Of a stretch of 64,000 nucleotides of DNA, positions 11,561-22,412 are shown piece after piece. The notes under the pieces are model-generated. The model was not told the DNA's origin, ran no database searches, and saw only the letters and a list, made by a program, of their open reading frames with translations. The translations under genes were made by a program, and so were the position numbers. Location of the stretch: positions 47,740,695 to 47,804,694 of the forward strand of contig CM049316.1 in assembly GCA_026874595.1 (NCBI GenBank). Direction: 5' to 3'. The stretch comes from Sipunculus nudus (Eukaryota; Annelida; Sipuncula; Golfingiida; Sipunculidae). Every line of letters starts with the position of its first letter. The first letter of the stretch is position 1.

Positions 11561-14326
11561 ATGGGTGCAGGTGCAGAATTTTCTTAAACTCAGAATGGGA
11601 TAGAAGTAAGCATTGGGAATTACGTTACTTTCTTAATTATCGGTTTATCTACTTCATGAAGAATCTGTCCCGTAGCTCCGTCCGCTAGGAGTTTGAATTT
11701 AAGGCAGGAAACGTTTCTCTCTTTATCATAGAGACACAACAGGGTTTAGGTGTGCTGTTGAACCGTATCAGTATTATTTATTGTACACTTAACTTATTAC
11801 TTTTTACTACACTACACTGAATATTCGCGTACTTTTTAAATTCGTGAAAGATTGTCGGCAATGGTTTAAAAAAAGAATATTCCTCGTACACATTCTTTCC
11901 ATTTTCAAAATGACATGAAATCAAGCATAACTTTTTATACACAATTTTATTTGCAATGAACAATGCAAAAAGTCAGCAAGCAGTTGCCACCAGGCCAGTA
12001 TTGCACGGATTATCATATGCAGTGTTATACTGTTTAAAAACAATGCATGTACACACACGATGTCTCGCAATAAACGCTTCAAAAGCTCCTTTCAACATTG
12101 GACAAATCTAACTAGTACTATAGGGATGTGGCGTTTTGATATGAGAAGGGTTTGGCAAGGGAACGTCGTTATATTTTGGTGAACATGAGCCGGCGGGCTG
12201 CTTATATACTTCTGTTGCAGCATCCGACTATACCTGGGCATCATCAACTTTTGGCGACAACACAAGTACTGCCCAGTGATCGCCTACGCCTAGAGGAGAT
12301 CCCCTGTGATAACACGCTGAAATGACCTGTACTAAACCACAAGTATGTAGGGATGTCCATTAATACCTCAAGTTATTATATACATGTTTTACCAGCGCCT
12401 GGTATAGTTCTACTTGAAATAAATGTACAAGTCATTTTATGGTCCCATTTGGTCCCATTCCATTGTTGATGGGGCGGGAACAAAGTGGGAGCATAACTTG
12501 TTTATTTTTTAAATAAAAATACAGGCAAAGTCCATGATGCCCAGCTAGAGCCTTAACAATTGTGACAAACACCCGTTTAACCACACACCAGATTAGTGAC
12601 TAATTAACACATTTATCAGTATTCACTCATCCCCTGGGAGAATTTGGCACGTGGGTAAACACCGAGATTTATAAAGCTTTGATTCAACCGACCACAAAAC
12701 ATGACACTGACGTACTGAACCCACGCTGGAGTCCAGTACCCGTTCTTTGACTTGAAAAACAACTCTTACATCAGTAATTCATATAAGTTCAGGGGCACCA
12801 ATATTATTCAGAGAAAATATAATGATGATCAAACTATATATTTTATCAGAAAGAAAACCGAGATCATAAAATCTGGAATACAAGCAAAATCATGGAAAGG
12901 CTACAAGGTGTCATGGATATTAGGAAACATATTCCTTAATGAAGTAGCAGTCACTCATCAGCAAACTGTAATAACTCAGGTCACATGTCAATTCTGACGA
13001 TTTCCTTTAACTGACTTATTTTATCAGCAGCTTTGCTACCACTGTTTCATGTTTTCACCCAGGCCAATTCTTGTTAGTGCATTAACTGTATAGAGCCATA
13101 CACTATTTAAGATGAGGTATCTTAATACAATTATTCACAAATCAGTGATAACAGAATGTGCACCTTTTTGTCATTAAATTAAAATTGCAAATTTTGAAAA
13201 ATTTATGTTATTATGTCCTTTAATGAAAGATCTGAACATGCATCATATTTTGTTTGTAAAATTCCAAATACCCATGACATAATCACATAATGCACTGTGG
13301 TAAACTGATACAAAAATATTTTATAAAATGCAAATATACATGATACCCCTCCCTTTATATAAACATAAAAAAATGTACAGCATGCATTTTGATTAGTCAG
13401 AGTTGATTATAGTCCACAGTGTTACCCTAAGACCACAGTTACAACATGTACCAATACATCACCACATTACGGGTATCCACACTAAAACACACTATGCGAC
13501 ACTTAACTAACTAGAACGACAGGAGTACAAAGTCTGGTCATGTAGTAAGGCTGGTTGTAGTCTCTTCAGTCTCAAAGAAGGAAAATTCAATGTACAAGAG
13601 ACCAAAGAAGATAAATATATCTTATCAGATAAAATTTAACAATTGTTTACAACTTACTTATCAGCCTAATATGTATAGTACAAATCCTGAGACAATATGA
13701 TTGAATGAGTTAAGACGTTTGGTTAAATACTAATTAAAGGTATTTAATTTGTAAAATAGATTATGAGAATAATAGTATATAAGCTTTATTACCTTCTTCA
13801 AGATGTGTCAGCGTTAATACTTTCATGATAATTAAAAATAGCAGTTGGTCTTATATTCCTAGTTCCTTATGTAATCTCTATTTTTAAATCTCATAATTTA
13901 TTGCTCTATTAAAAGATATAACACGTATGATCACAGACCTGCACTACCATGTGGTAGTTAAAACACTTCCTCATTAACTACACATCAAAACCAACTAGAA
14001 GCACCACAGCTTACAATAACGTACGGTTTGACTTAGTTTATGTCCAGATTCATTAACAACAACTGCAGGAAGCTTGCTGCACATGGCTTCAACAGGCCAA
14101 ACTCATGCTTCAACACATGCAATTTCATCTACTTGTAAATACTAATATATAAATTTAACTCAACCTTATACATAGAAGACTTGTACACAGTACTTAAGTT
14201 CATATAACCACATGACCAGAGCCAGAAATGCATAATTGGCTCATTACTGCAGGCACTGCATATTCTTTCAAATATGTCAAATATAAGTAGAGAACTTAAG
14301 TATCAATATTTCCAAACCATAACCGA
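11561..14326. other. No gene recognised; lower end probably holds the 3' UTR of the distal Piezo exon
   Basis: AT-rich sequence. Minus-strand AATAAA hexamers at 13,897-13,902 and 13,785-13,790 lie about 430 and 540 bases after the Piezo stop at 14,327 and could end that transcript. Open frames such as 12,752-12,997 show no recognisable domain. Confidence 0.4.
13785..13902 (-). promoter_or_regulatory. Candidate polyadenylation signals for the distal Piezo exon
   Basis: Two AATAAA hexamers on the minus strand (complements of TTTATT at 13,897-13,902 and 13,785-13,790) lie downstream of the Piezo stop codon in an AT-rich tract. The hexamer is common by chance here, so this is only a candidate. 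Confidence 0.3.
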
Positions 14327-14579
14327 CTAGTCCAACTTGTGTTTAGTCCATTTGATCATAGTCTCCGGTGACCGATACAAGAATATGAGTTTGGCAAAGA
14401 GCTCCTCTTCAAGGCAGAACTCTTTACTTTGTCTGACGAGGTAAATGCTTAGGACCAGAGATAAGATATTGTCCACATCTGGCAGCTCTTCAAACATGAT
14501 GTTGGTCGACGACCCACTGAAGAATATCCTGACAAACTTACCAATCACAAACACCAGAGAAATGTACAGGCCGATGATT
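14327..14579 (-). CDS. piezo: Piezo channel, distal (canonical-type) terminal exon
   Basis: Encodes the pore-lining inner helix and intracellular C-terminal domain of a Piezo mechanosensitive cation channel, a plasma-membrane trimer. The acceptor (TTTGTTACAG, exon from 14,579) supplies one base that completes a Gly codon with the GG left by the donor of the cap exon at 31,930, so it joins in frame as GYG-IIGLYISLV. The protein keeps the family hallmarks: VIGKFVR in the helix, IMFEELPDVD after it, and LIFLYRSPETMIKW before the stop. Spacing from MFEE to SPE equals mouse Piezo1 (M2493 to E2537) with no gap. This exon is closer to vertebrate Piezo than the nearer alternative at 31,281. Use requires a 17-kb splice over that exon. 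It could instead be the last exon of a lost tandem gene copy, but no other duplicated exon is visible. Confidence 0.9.
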
Positions 14580-14623
14580 CTGTAACAAAGAGTGAAAAAT
14601 GTCAGCTCTAACAGGAAATACTA

Positions 14624-14625
<2 letters not shown>

Positions 14626-14663
<38 letters not shown>
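14626..14663. repeat. (TA)n microsatellite
   Basis: Uninterrupted TA dinucleotide run in the Piezo terminal intron, about 45 bases upstream of the distal exon acceptor. Confidence 0.95.
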
Positions 14664-14667
<4 letters not shown>

Positions 14668-15330
14668 AAAAAAATAAATAATATCAAGTACCTGGGTACT
14701 TTGTGATGCAGGAGCACAACACTAAAGACATCAATGCTTACTAGACATGACCCACAGTTTTAGCAGAACCTGGCCTTCCACAAAATGTATGTCACAAATA
14801 AATCATCTCCACATACTCTATCTGACTAAATTATCATTAAGGTTTATCTTCTAACAAGAACAACCTACGCTTGCCTCAGTTTAACATGGACAGGAACTGT
14901 AAAGTCTACACTACAGGTTCAGCCAGTCAAATTTATTTCACCATAACAAATATTTCACATTTTCATAATTCATGAGACAACACTGAAATAATGGATACTA
15001 TAAACATGATATATCCTGATTCAAACATGATCAAGCAGGGCCCTGATTCTCAGCTGCTGTGTACAACTGGTCACACTGAGACCTGGTGACTTATCCTGAG
15101 AGAAAGGATACACTTAGGGGCAATGACAGAGATACAGACACTGAAAAAGGGACTTTTTTACAGAAGGGCTCACTGATTTTATCACTTTGCTGAATGACAG
15201 GGATATACAGTTCTGACTGAGAAATGTATTACAATTTTGATCCAATGAAAAATTTATGCTTGTTTAGCTGAAAGATAAAATGACTGTCATTAAATCTCAA
15301 AATTACCCTTTAACTTTGATATAAAAAAAA

Positions 15331-15400
15331 CAAGTGACCCAGGGGTCATGATGCTCAGCTATCTCTGACATTGAGAAATTCTATCAACTTAGTGTTTGTT
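15331..15400 (+). mobile_element. Helentron/pearl-like element, 5' end fragment
   Basis: Begins CAAGTGACCC and continues through GGGTCATGATGCTCAGCT, matching the 5' end of the intact copy at 26,689. Similarity fades after about 70 bases and no 3' hairpin follows nearby, so it looks truncated. Confidence 0.5.
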
Positions 15401-15593
15401 CACAATTATCAACATTTCCCAAAGTGCATGTACAAATAGTATGCTTTTTCAGATCCCCTTCCCATAACCATGTAAAATAAAAATTTTTGTTGTTGTTGCA
15501 TTCTTTATATTCTTATAATAGATAGCAGGAGATAAATAACTGACACACAAAAATGTATGACATCTTTGAACAATTATTACACTGATAATAAAA

Positions 15594-15965
15594 GGGGCAC
15601 AATCACCTATCTGACCGTTACGTTAATCCCTTGGAGCTTTGATAAAAACAGGCCATAAAACATGGATATCACCACAGACAGGCTGCTTGTTTTGCTTATA
15701 TTAAGGTGTTTATAATATGTGGGGAAAGCCCAAATAATTAAAACAAATTCAACAAGGGCATCTGGCAGCAAGTCAGATAAGTCAGAGCTTTGCAAATGGC
15801 ATTTTGCAACCAGTGACCTTTCTACTTCCGCATATATGCACCCTGTCACCTTAGCTTACATGTTTTTCCTGTTTGTCAACATTGCTGTTTACAAAAATGT
15901 TGTTGATAAACAAGTTCATACATCCTTAAAGAAGGCATTATAAGAACTTTTCACAACCAAAATTA
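15594..15965 (-). mobile_element. MITE copy (AAAGGGGCCCAATCA family)
   Basis: Reverse-oriented, diverged copy of the sequence at 38,677-39,134. They share long blocks such as CTGGCAGCAAGTCAGATAAG and CCTGTTTGTCAACATTGC in complementary orientation. The lower end retains an AAAGGGGCACAATCACC terminal repeat. Open frames on both strands here are not conserved with the other copy and are judged non-coding. Confidence 0.6.
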
Positions 15966-16559
15966 CCCTTATATCATTAATATATACACAGAGCTAGAAA
16001 TCACATAAATTTTTTTTCATAAGGTAGGTGAATGGGCACCTTCAAAAACTTTGTTGTTGGCCCTTTGGCGGTAAATTCCAATTTGAACTGCATGAATTTT
16101 AATCCATATATTAATCTGTGAAAAATCTGTGTTTGTTTGTTTGAGATGTTTTAGTGATACTGAATATGCAAATTTAAATATATCACATAATATAAGTATA
16201 AATGGGATTTAGTGGCAGCTACTTAAAGCTTACCTTAACTCTCTCCATAATGTTTCTCCTAATAATATATGATGGCAGTATTCAGAGTGTTTGGCTGCCA
16301 TTGAGTTTAAGTGAGGATGGGTGGTATGGATGTTGGTTAAGCATAGGTAAGTTGTAAATTTTCTCAGTAATAATGGTAGCAATTTATTTAGTTTTATTTT
16401 ATAATGCATTTAGTGGAGGAAAATATTTAAGATGGTTTGTGTTGCTACTGTATTTCAAGTCCCCAGTATACTGAGCCTATGAATTTATAAATATCACTTT
16501 CATGGGAAATTATAATGGGGAATATTATATTTTGAACCTTTTTGTGTCTTCTATGTATA

Positions 16560-17130
16560 AAGATGGAAAAATTCTTTGTTTCTGATGTGGTTTGCATTAG
16601 GATTCCCATAAAGAAATTCTGCAGGTATATTTAGGGGAGATGTTAATTCTTGAGTCGACACCGAGTTGGCACTGCAGTAGGTAATGTTCTGCATTTTTTG
16701 TTTTGGATCCACATTGGCATTTTGAGTAATTTGATAAGTGTCTTCTAAATAAACTGCTTTCTAAGACGTGTGTGAATTATCTGGAATCTTCTTGATCCTG
16801 AATTAAATATTCAGGTGGTTTGTTTTTAGCAATTTCCCTGGATATAGCATTTTTTAGTGATTTACTGGTCTGGAGTGTTTAAGTCTATTATCTAATTTGT
16901 TCCAGTCTTATAGACTTTGGTAAGAATGAGTTGTAGTACAACTCTGTTCCAGAGAAAATGTTTTGTATATTGAGTAGAGCACTTAATCTTGTGTTAATGG
17001 TGTAGTTTCTTGGTGGAGATAATAGAATGTGCAGGTATTGTGGAGTTTCTTATTATAACATTTTGTGTAGCTGGATGACCACTGAGTTTTCTCAAGGCTT
17101 TTTTAGTAGGGGCCATTCTATTTCTTTTTA
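16560..17130 (-). pseudogene. Degenerate non-LTR retrotransposon reverse transcriptase C-terminus
   Basis: Minus-strand translation gives scattered pieces typical of the region after the reverse transcriptase domain of LINE-like proteins: NTRLSALLNIQNIF, YYNSFLPKSIR, then after a frameshift DWNKLDNRLKHSRP, then FQIIHTRLRKQF, interrupted by stops and frameshifts. It is an old, dead copy unrelated in sequence to the intact element at 4.5-8.2 kb. The 47-bp minisatellite begins directly beside it. Confidence 0.55.
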
Positions 17131-17171
17131 GAATTTGTCATGGTTAGTTCCTTTGACAGAGCCTGTCATAA

Positions 17172-20100
17172 TCCAGGCAGCTTGCAGCTGCAAGGTACCA
17201 CTTTGCAATTGTGTGCAGTTACTAGCTGCACTGTCTGTAAGGTACCACTTTGCTCTTGTGTGCAGTTACTAGCTGCACTGTCTGTAAGGTACCACTTTGC
17301 TCTTGTGTGCAGTTACTAGCTGCACTGTCTGTAAGGTACCACTTTGCTCTTGTGTGCAGTTACTAGCTGCACTGTCTGTAAGGTACCACTTTGCTCTTGT
17401 GTGCAGTTACTAGCTGCACTGTCTGTAAGGTACCGCTTTGCTCTTGTGTGCAGTTACTAGCTGCACTGTCTGTAAGGTACCGCTTTGCTCTTGTGTGCAT
17501 TTACTAGCTGCACTGTCTGTAAGGTACCGCTTTGCTCTTGTGTGCAGTTACTAGCTGCACTGTCTGTAAGGTACCGCTTTGCTCTTGTGTGCATTTACTA
17601 TCTGCACTGTCTGTAAGGTACCGCTTTGCTCTTGTGTGCAGTTACTAGCTGCACTGTCTGTAAGGTACCGCTTTGCTCTTGTGTGCAGTTACTAGCTGCA
17701 CTGTCTGTAAGGTACCGCTTTGCTCTTGTGTGCAGTTACTAGCTGCACTGTCTGTAAGGTACCACTTTGCTCTTGTGTGCAGTTACTAGCTGCACTGTCT
17801 GTAAGGTACCGCTTTGCTCTTGTGTGCAGTTACTAGCTGTACTGTCTGTAAGGTACCGCTTTGCTCTTGTGTGCAGTTACTAGCTGCACTGTCTGTAAGG
17901 TACCGCTTTGCTCTTGTGTGCAGTTACTAGTTGCACTGTCTGTAAGGTACCACTTTGCTCTTGTGTGCAGTTACTAGCTGCACTGTCTGTAAGGTACCAC
18001 TTTGCTCTTGTGTGCAGTTACTATCTGCACTGTCTGTAAGGTACCGCTTTGCTCTTGTGTGCAGTTACTAGCTGCACTGTCTGTAAGGTACTGCTTTGCT
18101 CTTGTGTGCATTTACTAGCTGCACTGTCTGAAAGGTACCGCTTTGCTCTTGTGTGCAGTTACTAGCTGCACTGTCTGTAAGGTACCGCTTTGCTCTTGTG
18201 TGCATTTACTATCTGCACTGTCTGTAAGGTACCGCTTTGCTCTTGTGTGCAGTTACTAGCTGCACTGTCTGTAAGGTACCGCTTTGCTCTTGTGTGCAGT
18301 TACTAGCTGCACTGTCTGTAAGGTACCGCTTTGCTCTTGTGTGCAGTTACTAGCTGCACTGTCTGTAAGGTACCACTTTGCTCTTGTGTGCAGTTACTAG
18401 CTGCACTGTCTGTAAGGTACCGCTTTGCTCTTGTGTGCAGTTACTAGCTGTACTGTCTGTAAGGTACCGCTTTGCTCTTGTGTGCAGTTACTAGCTGCAC
18501 TGTCTGTAAGGTACCGCTTTGCTCTTGTGTGCAGTTACTAGTTGCACTGTCTGTAAGGTACCGCTTTGCTCTTGTGTGCAGTTACTAGCTGCACTGTCTG
18601 TAAGGTACCGCTTTGCTCTTGTGTGCAGTTACTATCTGCACTGTCTGTAAGGTACCGCTTTGCTCTTGTGTGCAGTTACTAGCTGCACTGTCTGTAAGGT
18701 ACTGCTTTGCTCTTGTGTGCATTTACTAGCTGCACTGTCTGAAAGGTACCGCTTTGCTCTTGTGTGCAGTTACTAGCTGCACTGTCTGTAAGGTACCGCT
18801 TTGCTCTTGTGTGCAGTTACTAGCTGCACTGTCTGTAAGGTACCGCTTTGCTCTTGTGTGCATTTACTAGCTGCACTAACTGTAAGGTACCGCTTTGCTC
18901 TTGTGTGCAGTTACTAGCTGCACTATCTGTAAGGTACCGCTTTGCTCTTGTGTGCAGTTACTAGCTGCACTGTCTGTAAGGTACCGCTTTGCTCTTGTGT
19001 GCAGTTACTAGCTGCACTGTCTGTAAGGTTCCGCTTTGCTCTTGTGTGCAGTTACTAGCTGCACTAACTGTAAGGTACCGCTTTGCTCTTGTGTGCAGTT
19101 ACAAGCTGCACTGTCTGTAAGGTACCGCTTTGCTCTTGTGTGCATTTACTAGCTGCACTATCTGTAAGGTACCACTTTGCTCTTGTGTGCATTTACTAGC
19201 TGCACTGTCTGTAAGGTACCGCTTTGCTCTTGTGTGCAGTTACTAGCTGCACTATCTGTAAGGTACCACTTTGCTCTTGTGTGCATTTACTAGCTGCACT
19301 GTCTGTAAGGTACCGCTTTGCTCTTGTGTGCAGTTACTAGCTGCACTGTCTGTAAGGTACCGCTTTGCTCTTGTGTGCAGTTACTAGCTGCACTGTCTGT
19401 AAGGTACCGCTTTGCTCTTGTGTGCATTTACTAGCTGCACTGTCTGTAAGGTACCGCTTTGCTCTTGTGTGCAGTTACTAGCTGCACTAACTGTAAGGTA
19501 CCGCTTTGCTCTTGTGTGCAGTTACTAGCTGCACTATCTGTAAGGTACCGCTTTGCTCTTGTGTGCAGTTACTAGCTGCACTGTCTGTAAGGTACCGCTT
19601 TGCTCTTGTGTGCAGTTACTAGCTGCACTGTCTGTAAGGTTCCGCTTTGCTCTTGTGTGCAGTTACTAGCTGCACTAACTGTAAGGTACCGCTTTGCTCT
19701 TGTGTGCAGTTACAAGCTGCACTGTCTGTAAGGTACCGCTTTGCTCTTGTGTGCATTTACTAGCTGCACTATCTGTAAGGTACCACTTTGCTCTTGTGTG
19801 CATTTACTAGCTGCACTGTCTGTAAGGTACCGCTTTGCTCTTGTGTGCAGTTACTAGCTGCACTGTCTGTAAGGTACCGCTTTGCTCTTGTGTGCAGTTA
19901 CTAGCTGCACTGTCTGTAAGGTACCGCTTTGCTCTTGTGTGCAGTTACTAGCTGCACTGTCTGTAAGGTACCGCTTTGCTCTTGTGTGCAGTTACTAGCT
20001 GCACTGTCTGTAAGGTACCGCTTTGCTCTTGGGTGCAGTTACTAGCTGCACTGTCTGTAAGGTACCGCTTTGCTCTTGTGTGCAGTTACTAGCTGCACTG

Positions 20101-20893
20101 TCTGTAAGGTACCGCTTTGCTCTTGGGTGCAGTTACTAGCTGCACTGTCTGTAAGGTACCGCTTTGCTCTTGGGTGCAGTTACTAGCTGCACTGTCTGTA
20201 AGGTACCGCTTTGCTCTTGTGTGCAGTTACTAGCTGCACTGTCTGTAAGGTACCGTTTGCTCTTGTGTGCAGTTACTAGCTGCACTATCTGTAAGGTACC
20301 GCTTTGCTCTTGTGTGCAGTTACTAGCTGCACTGTCTGTAAGGTACCGCTTTGCTCTTGTGTGCAGTTACTAGCTGCACTGTCTGTAAGGTACCACTTTG
20401 CTCTTGTGTGCAGTTACTAGCTGCACTGTCTGTAAGGTACCGCTTTGCTCTTGTGTGCAGTTACTAGCTGCACTGTCTGTAAGGTACCGCTTTGCTCATG
20501 TGTGCAGTTACTAGCTGCACTGTCTGTAAGGTACCGCTTTGCTCTTGTGTGCAGTTACTAGCTGCACTGCCTCTAAGGTATCTCTTTACTCCTGAGTGCA
20601 ATTACTAGCTGAACTGTCTGTAAGGTACTGCTTTGCTCTTGTGTGTAGTTACTAGCTGCACTGCCTCTAAGGTATCTCTTTACTCCTGAGTGCAGTTACT
20701 AGCTGCACTGTCTGTAAGGTACCGCTTTGCTCTTGTGTGCAGTTACTAGCTGCACTGCCTCTAAGGTATCTCTTTACTCCTGAGTGCAGTTACTAGCTGC
20801 ACTGTCTGTAAGGTACCGCTTTGCTCTTGTGTGCAGTTACTAGCTGCACTGCCTCTAAGGTATCTCTTTACTCTTGAGTGCAGTTACTACCTG
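17172..20893. repeat. 47-bp minisatellite, about 79 units, with 611-bp higher-order repeats
   Basis: Unit: GGTACCGCTTTGCTCTTG, then TGTGCAGTTACTAGCTGC, then ACTGTCTGTAA; nearly every unit has one KpnI-type GGTACC. Diagnostic variants recur exactly 611 bp (13 units) apart: GGTACTGC at 18,087 and 18,698; GGTTCCGC at 19,027 and 19,638. This shows block duplication. From 20,569 a variant unit (GCCTCTAAGGTATCTC) alternates with the standard one, giving a 94-bp dimer (20,569, 20,663, 20,757, 20,851). Since 47 is not divisible by three, short open frames inside are artefacts. It lies in the intron between the two Piezo terminal exons. Confidence 0.97.
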
Positions 20894-21059
20894 GACTGAA
20901 GCAAGTTACATAACAGTTGGTTAGCACTCATGCTGGGTTGGCTTGTTGTAAACAACACTTGACCAGGTGTAAACTTGAATAAAAGCTACTTTTTTTATCA
21001 ATTCCATTCAAATTTCAGATTTTAAAAGAGAAAACCCTTATGTGTATATACTGAGAAAA

Positions 21060-22412
21060 GTAAATTATCAGTGCTTACAGAGAAAAATGTGTGCTGGTCA
21101 AAGTTGGGCTAAATTTAGGGTATTGAATTTACAGTTATGATGGTAATTTGAAAAATTTACAAAAATTCTGATCTTATATTAAATGTTGATTAAATAAAGT
21201 TTTATCCTTTAAAAAAGTTCTCTAGCTTTTTAACAGTTACCATGTTATGTGAGAAAATATATTTTCTGATGTTTTGACAAGGAACATTATGTTCAGGGGC
21301 ATAACTTCTAAAAAGTAAGCAATACTGACTTAATTTTTGGCATGTACATAGGAAATACATAGAGAATTATCCATTCCAGATATAACAAAACCTCGTCAGT
21401 GGTTTAAATATAAGGCCCTCTTGAAGTGTAACAACACGCTTGACACAAATGTATTCACCAGGTCAGGTTATGTTAAATTAGAATGTCACAGAAAAATAAA
21501 TTATGGTTAGAAAAAAATATGGTTAGTAAATAATATTTATAATGCTGTGTTTATCTTTTTCATTAGTTGTGTTAATTGGTTTGTTTATGTATCAAGTAAT
21601 GGAACCTACAAGGCTAAAGTTTGTTATGATTGGCTGACAGAAAATTCTAGAAAATCCAGGTATTTCTAGAGGTTAAGTTGATAATTTCCAGTAGGCAAGT
21701 TCCAGAAGCCCATAGAAAATTTGTTTACAGAACTTTCCCGAAGTTCTTTTGTGGCAGGTATATACAGAAGCCTGCCCAATGCCATTGAGAATGGTCAGTC
21801 CACAGAGTTGGTGATAGTTAGTCACACAGAGTAGAATGTTCTGCAGATGATGTGTCGTTGGATGTAGAATGGCACCAAGTGGAGTGTATTGTCAAATTCT
21901 GCGAAAGGACGATTATTGGTCCTGGATATCTACGTTTAGCTGAGTGGGGTTTAGAAATACTTTGTGTTGAATTTTATATTTGGAGCCAGTAAACGGCCGG
22001 TGAAAGCCAGACAACTGTGTATTGTTGAACAACTGTTTGTAAGACTGGAACCAGTCAACAGAGGGCGGAAGCAATTTGGGAATAAATGCACATTTTGTTT
22101 ATTACCCCTGGACTTGAATTTTTTGGACTTTTGCCTGCAAGTTCCCTGTGAATTATATGTCCCCTGCATGAGTGGTGTATACTGGCTTTTACTGGAAAAC
22201 AGAGGTTTTTCCTTCATTTCCCAAAGGAACAAAGTTGCAGGGACCCAGTTTAGGGTTGTGAAAGATAACTTATGGACATCTAACTGTATGGTGAATTTTG
22301 GATTCCTAGGTCCAACAATTTCAAAATGTGCCCTTTTAACGGACAGCCAGACTAATGACGGACAAAGAGCCATCGCTAAAGCTCAGATGACTTATAGTAA
22401 ACTGAGCTTATA
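21060..22412 (+). mobile_element. Helentron/pearl-like element with about 0.7 kb of extra internal sequence
   Basis: Colinear with 8,830-9,397 at both flanks (21,060-21,480 and 22,180-22,410), ending in the AGCTCAGATGA hairpin region. About 700 bases between 21,480 and 22,180 have no counterpart in the other copy. A 149-codon open frame at 21,964-22,413, and an overlapping 140-codon frame on the other strand, span this junction and the repeat end. I do not regard either as a gene. Confidence 0.55.

Noticed and set aside
15607-15943. Open frames on both strands
   Set aside because: Lie within a MITE whose second copy (38,677-39,134) does not keep the frames.
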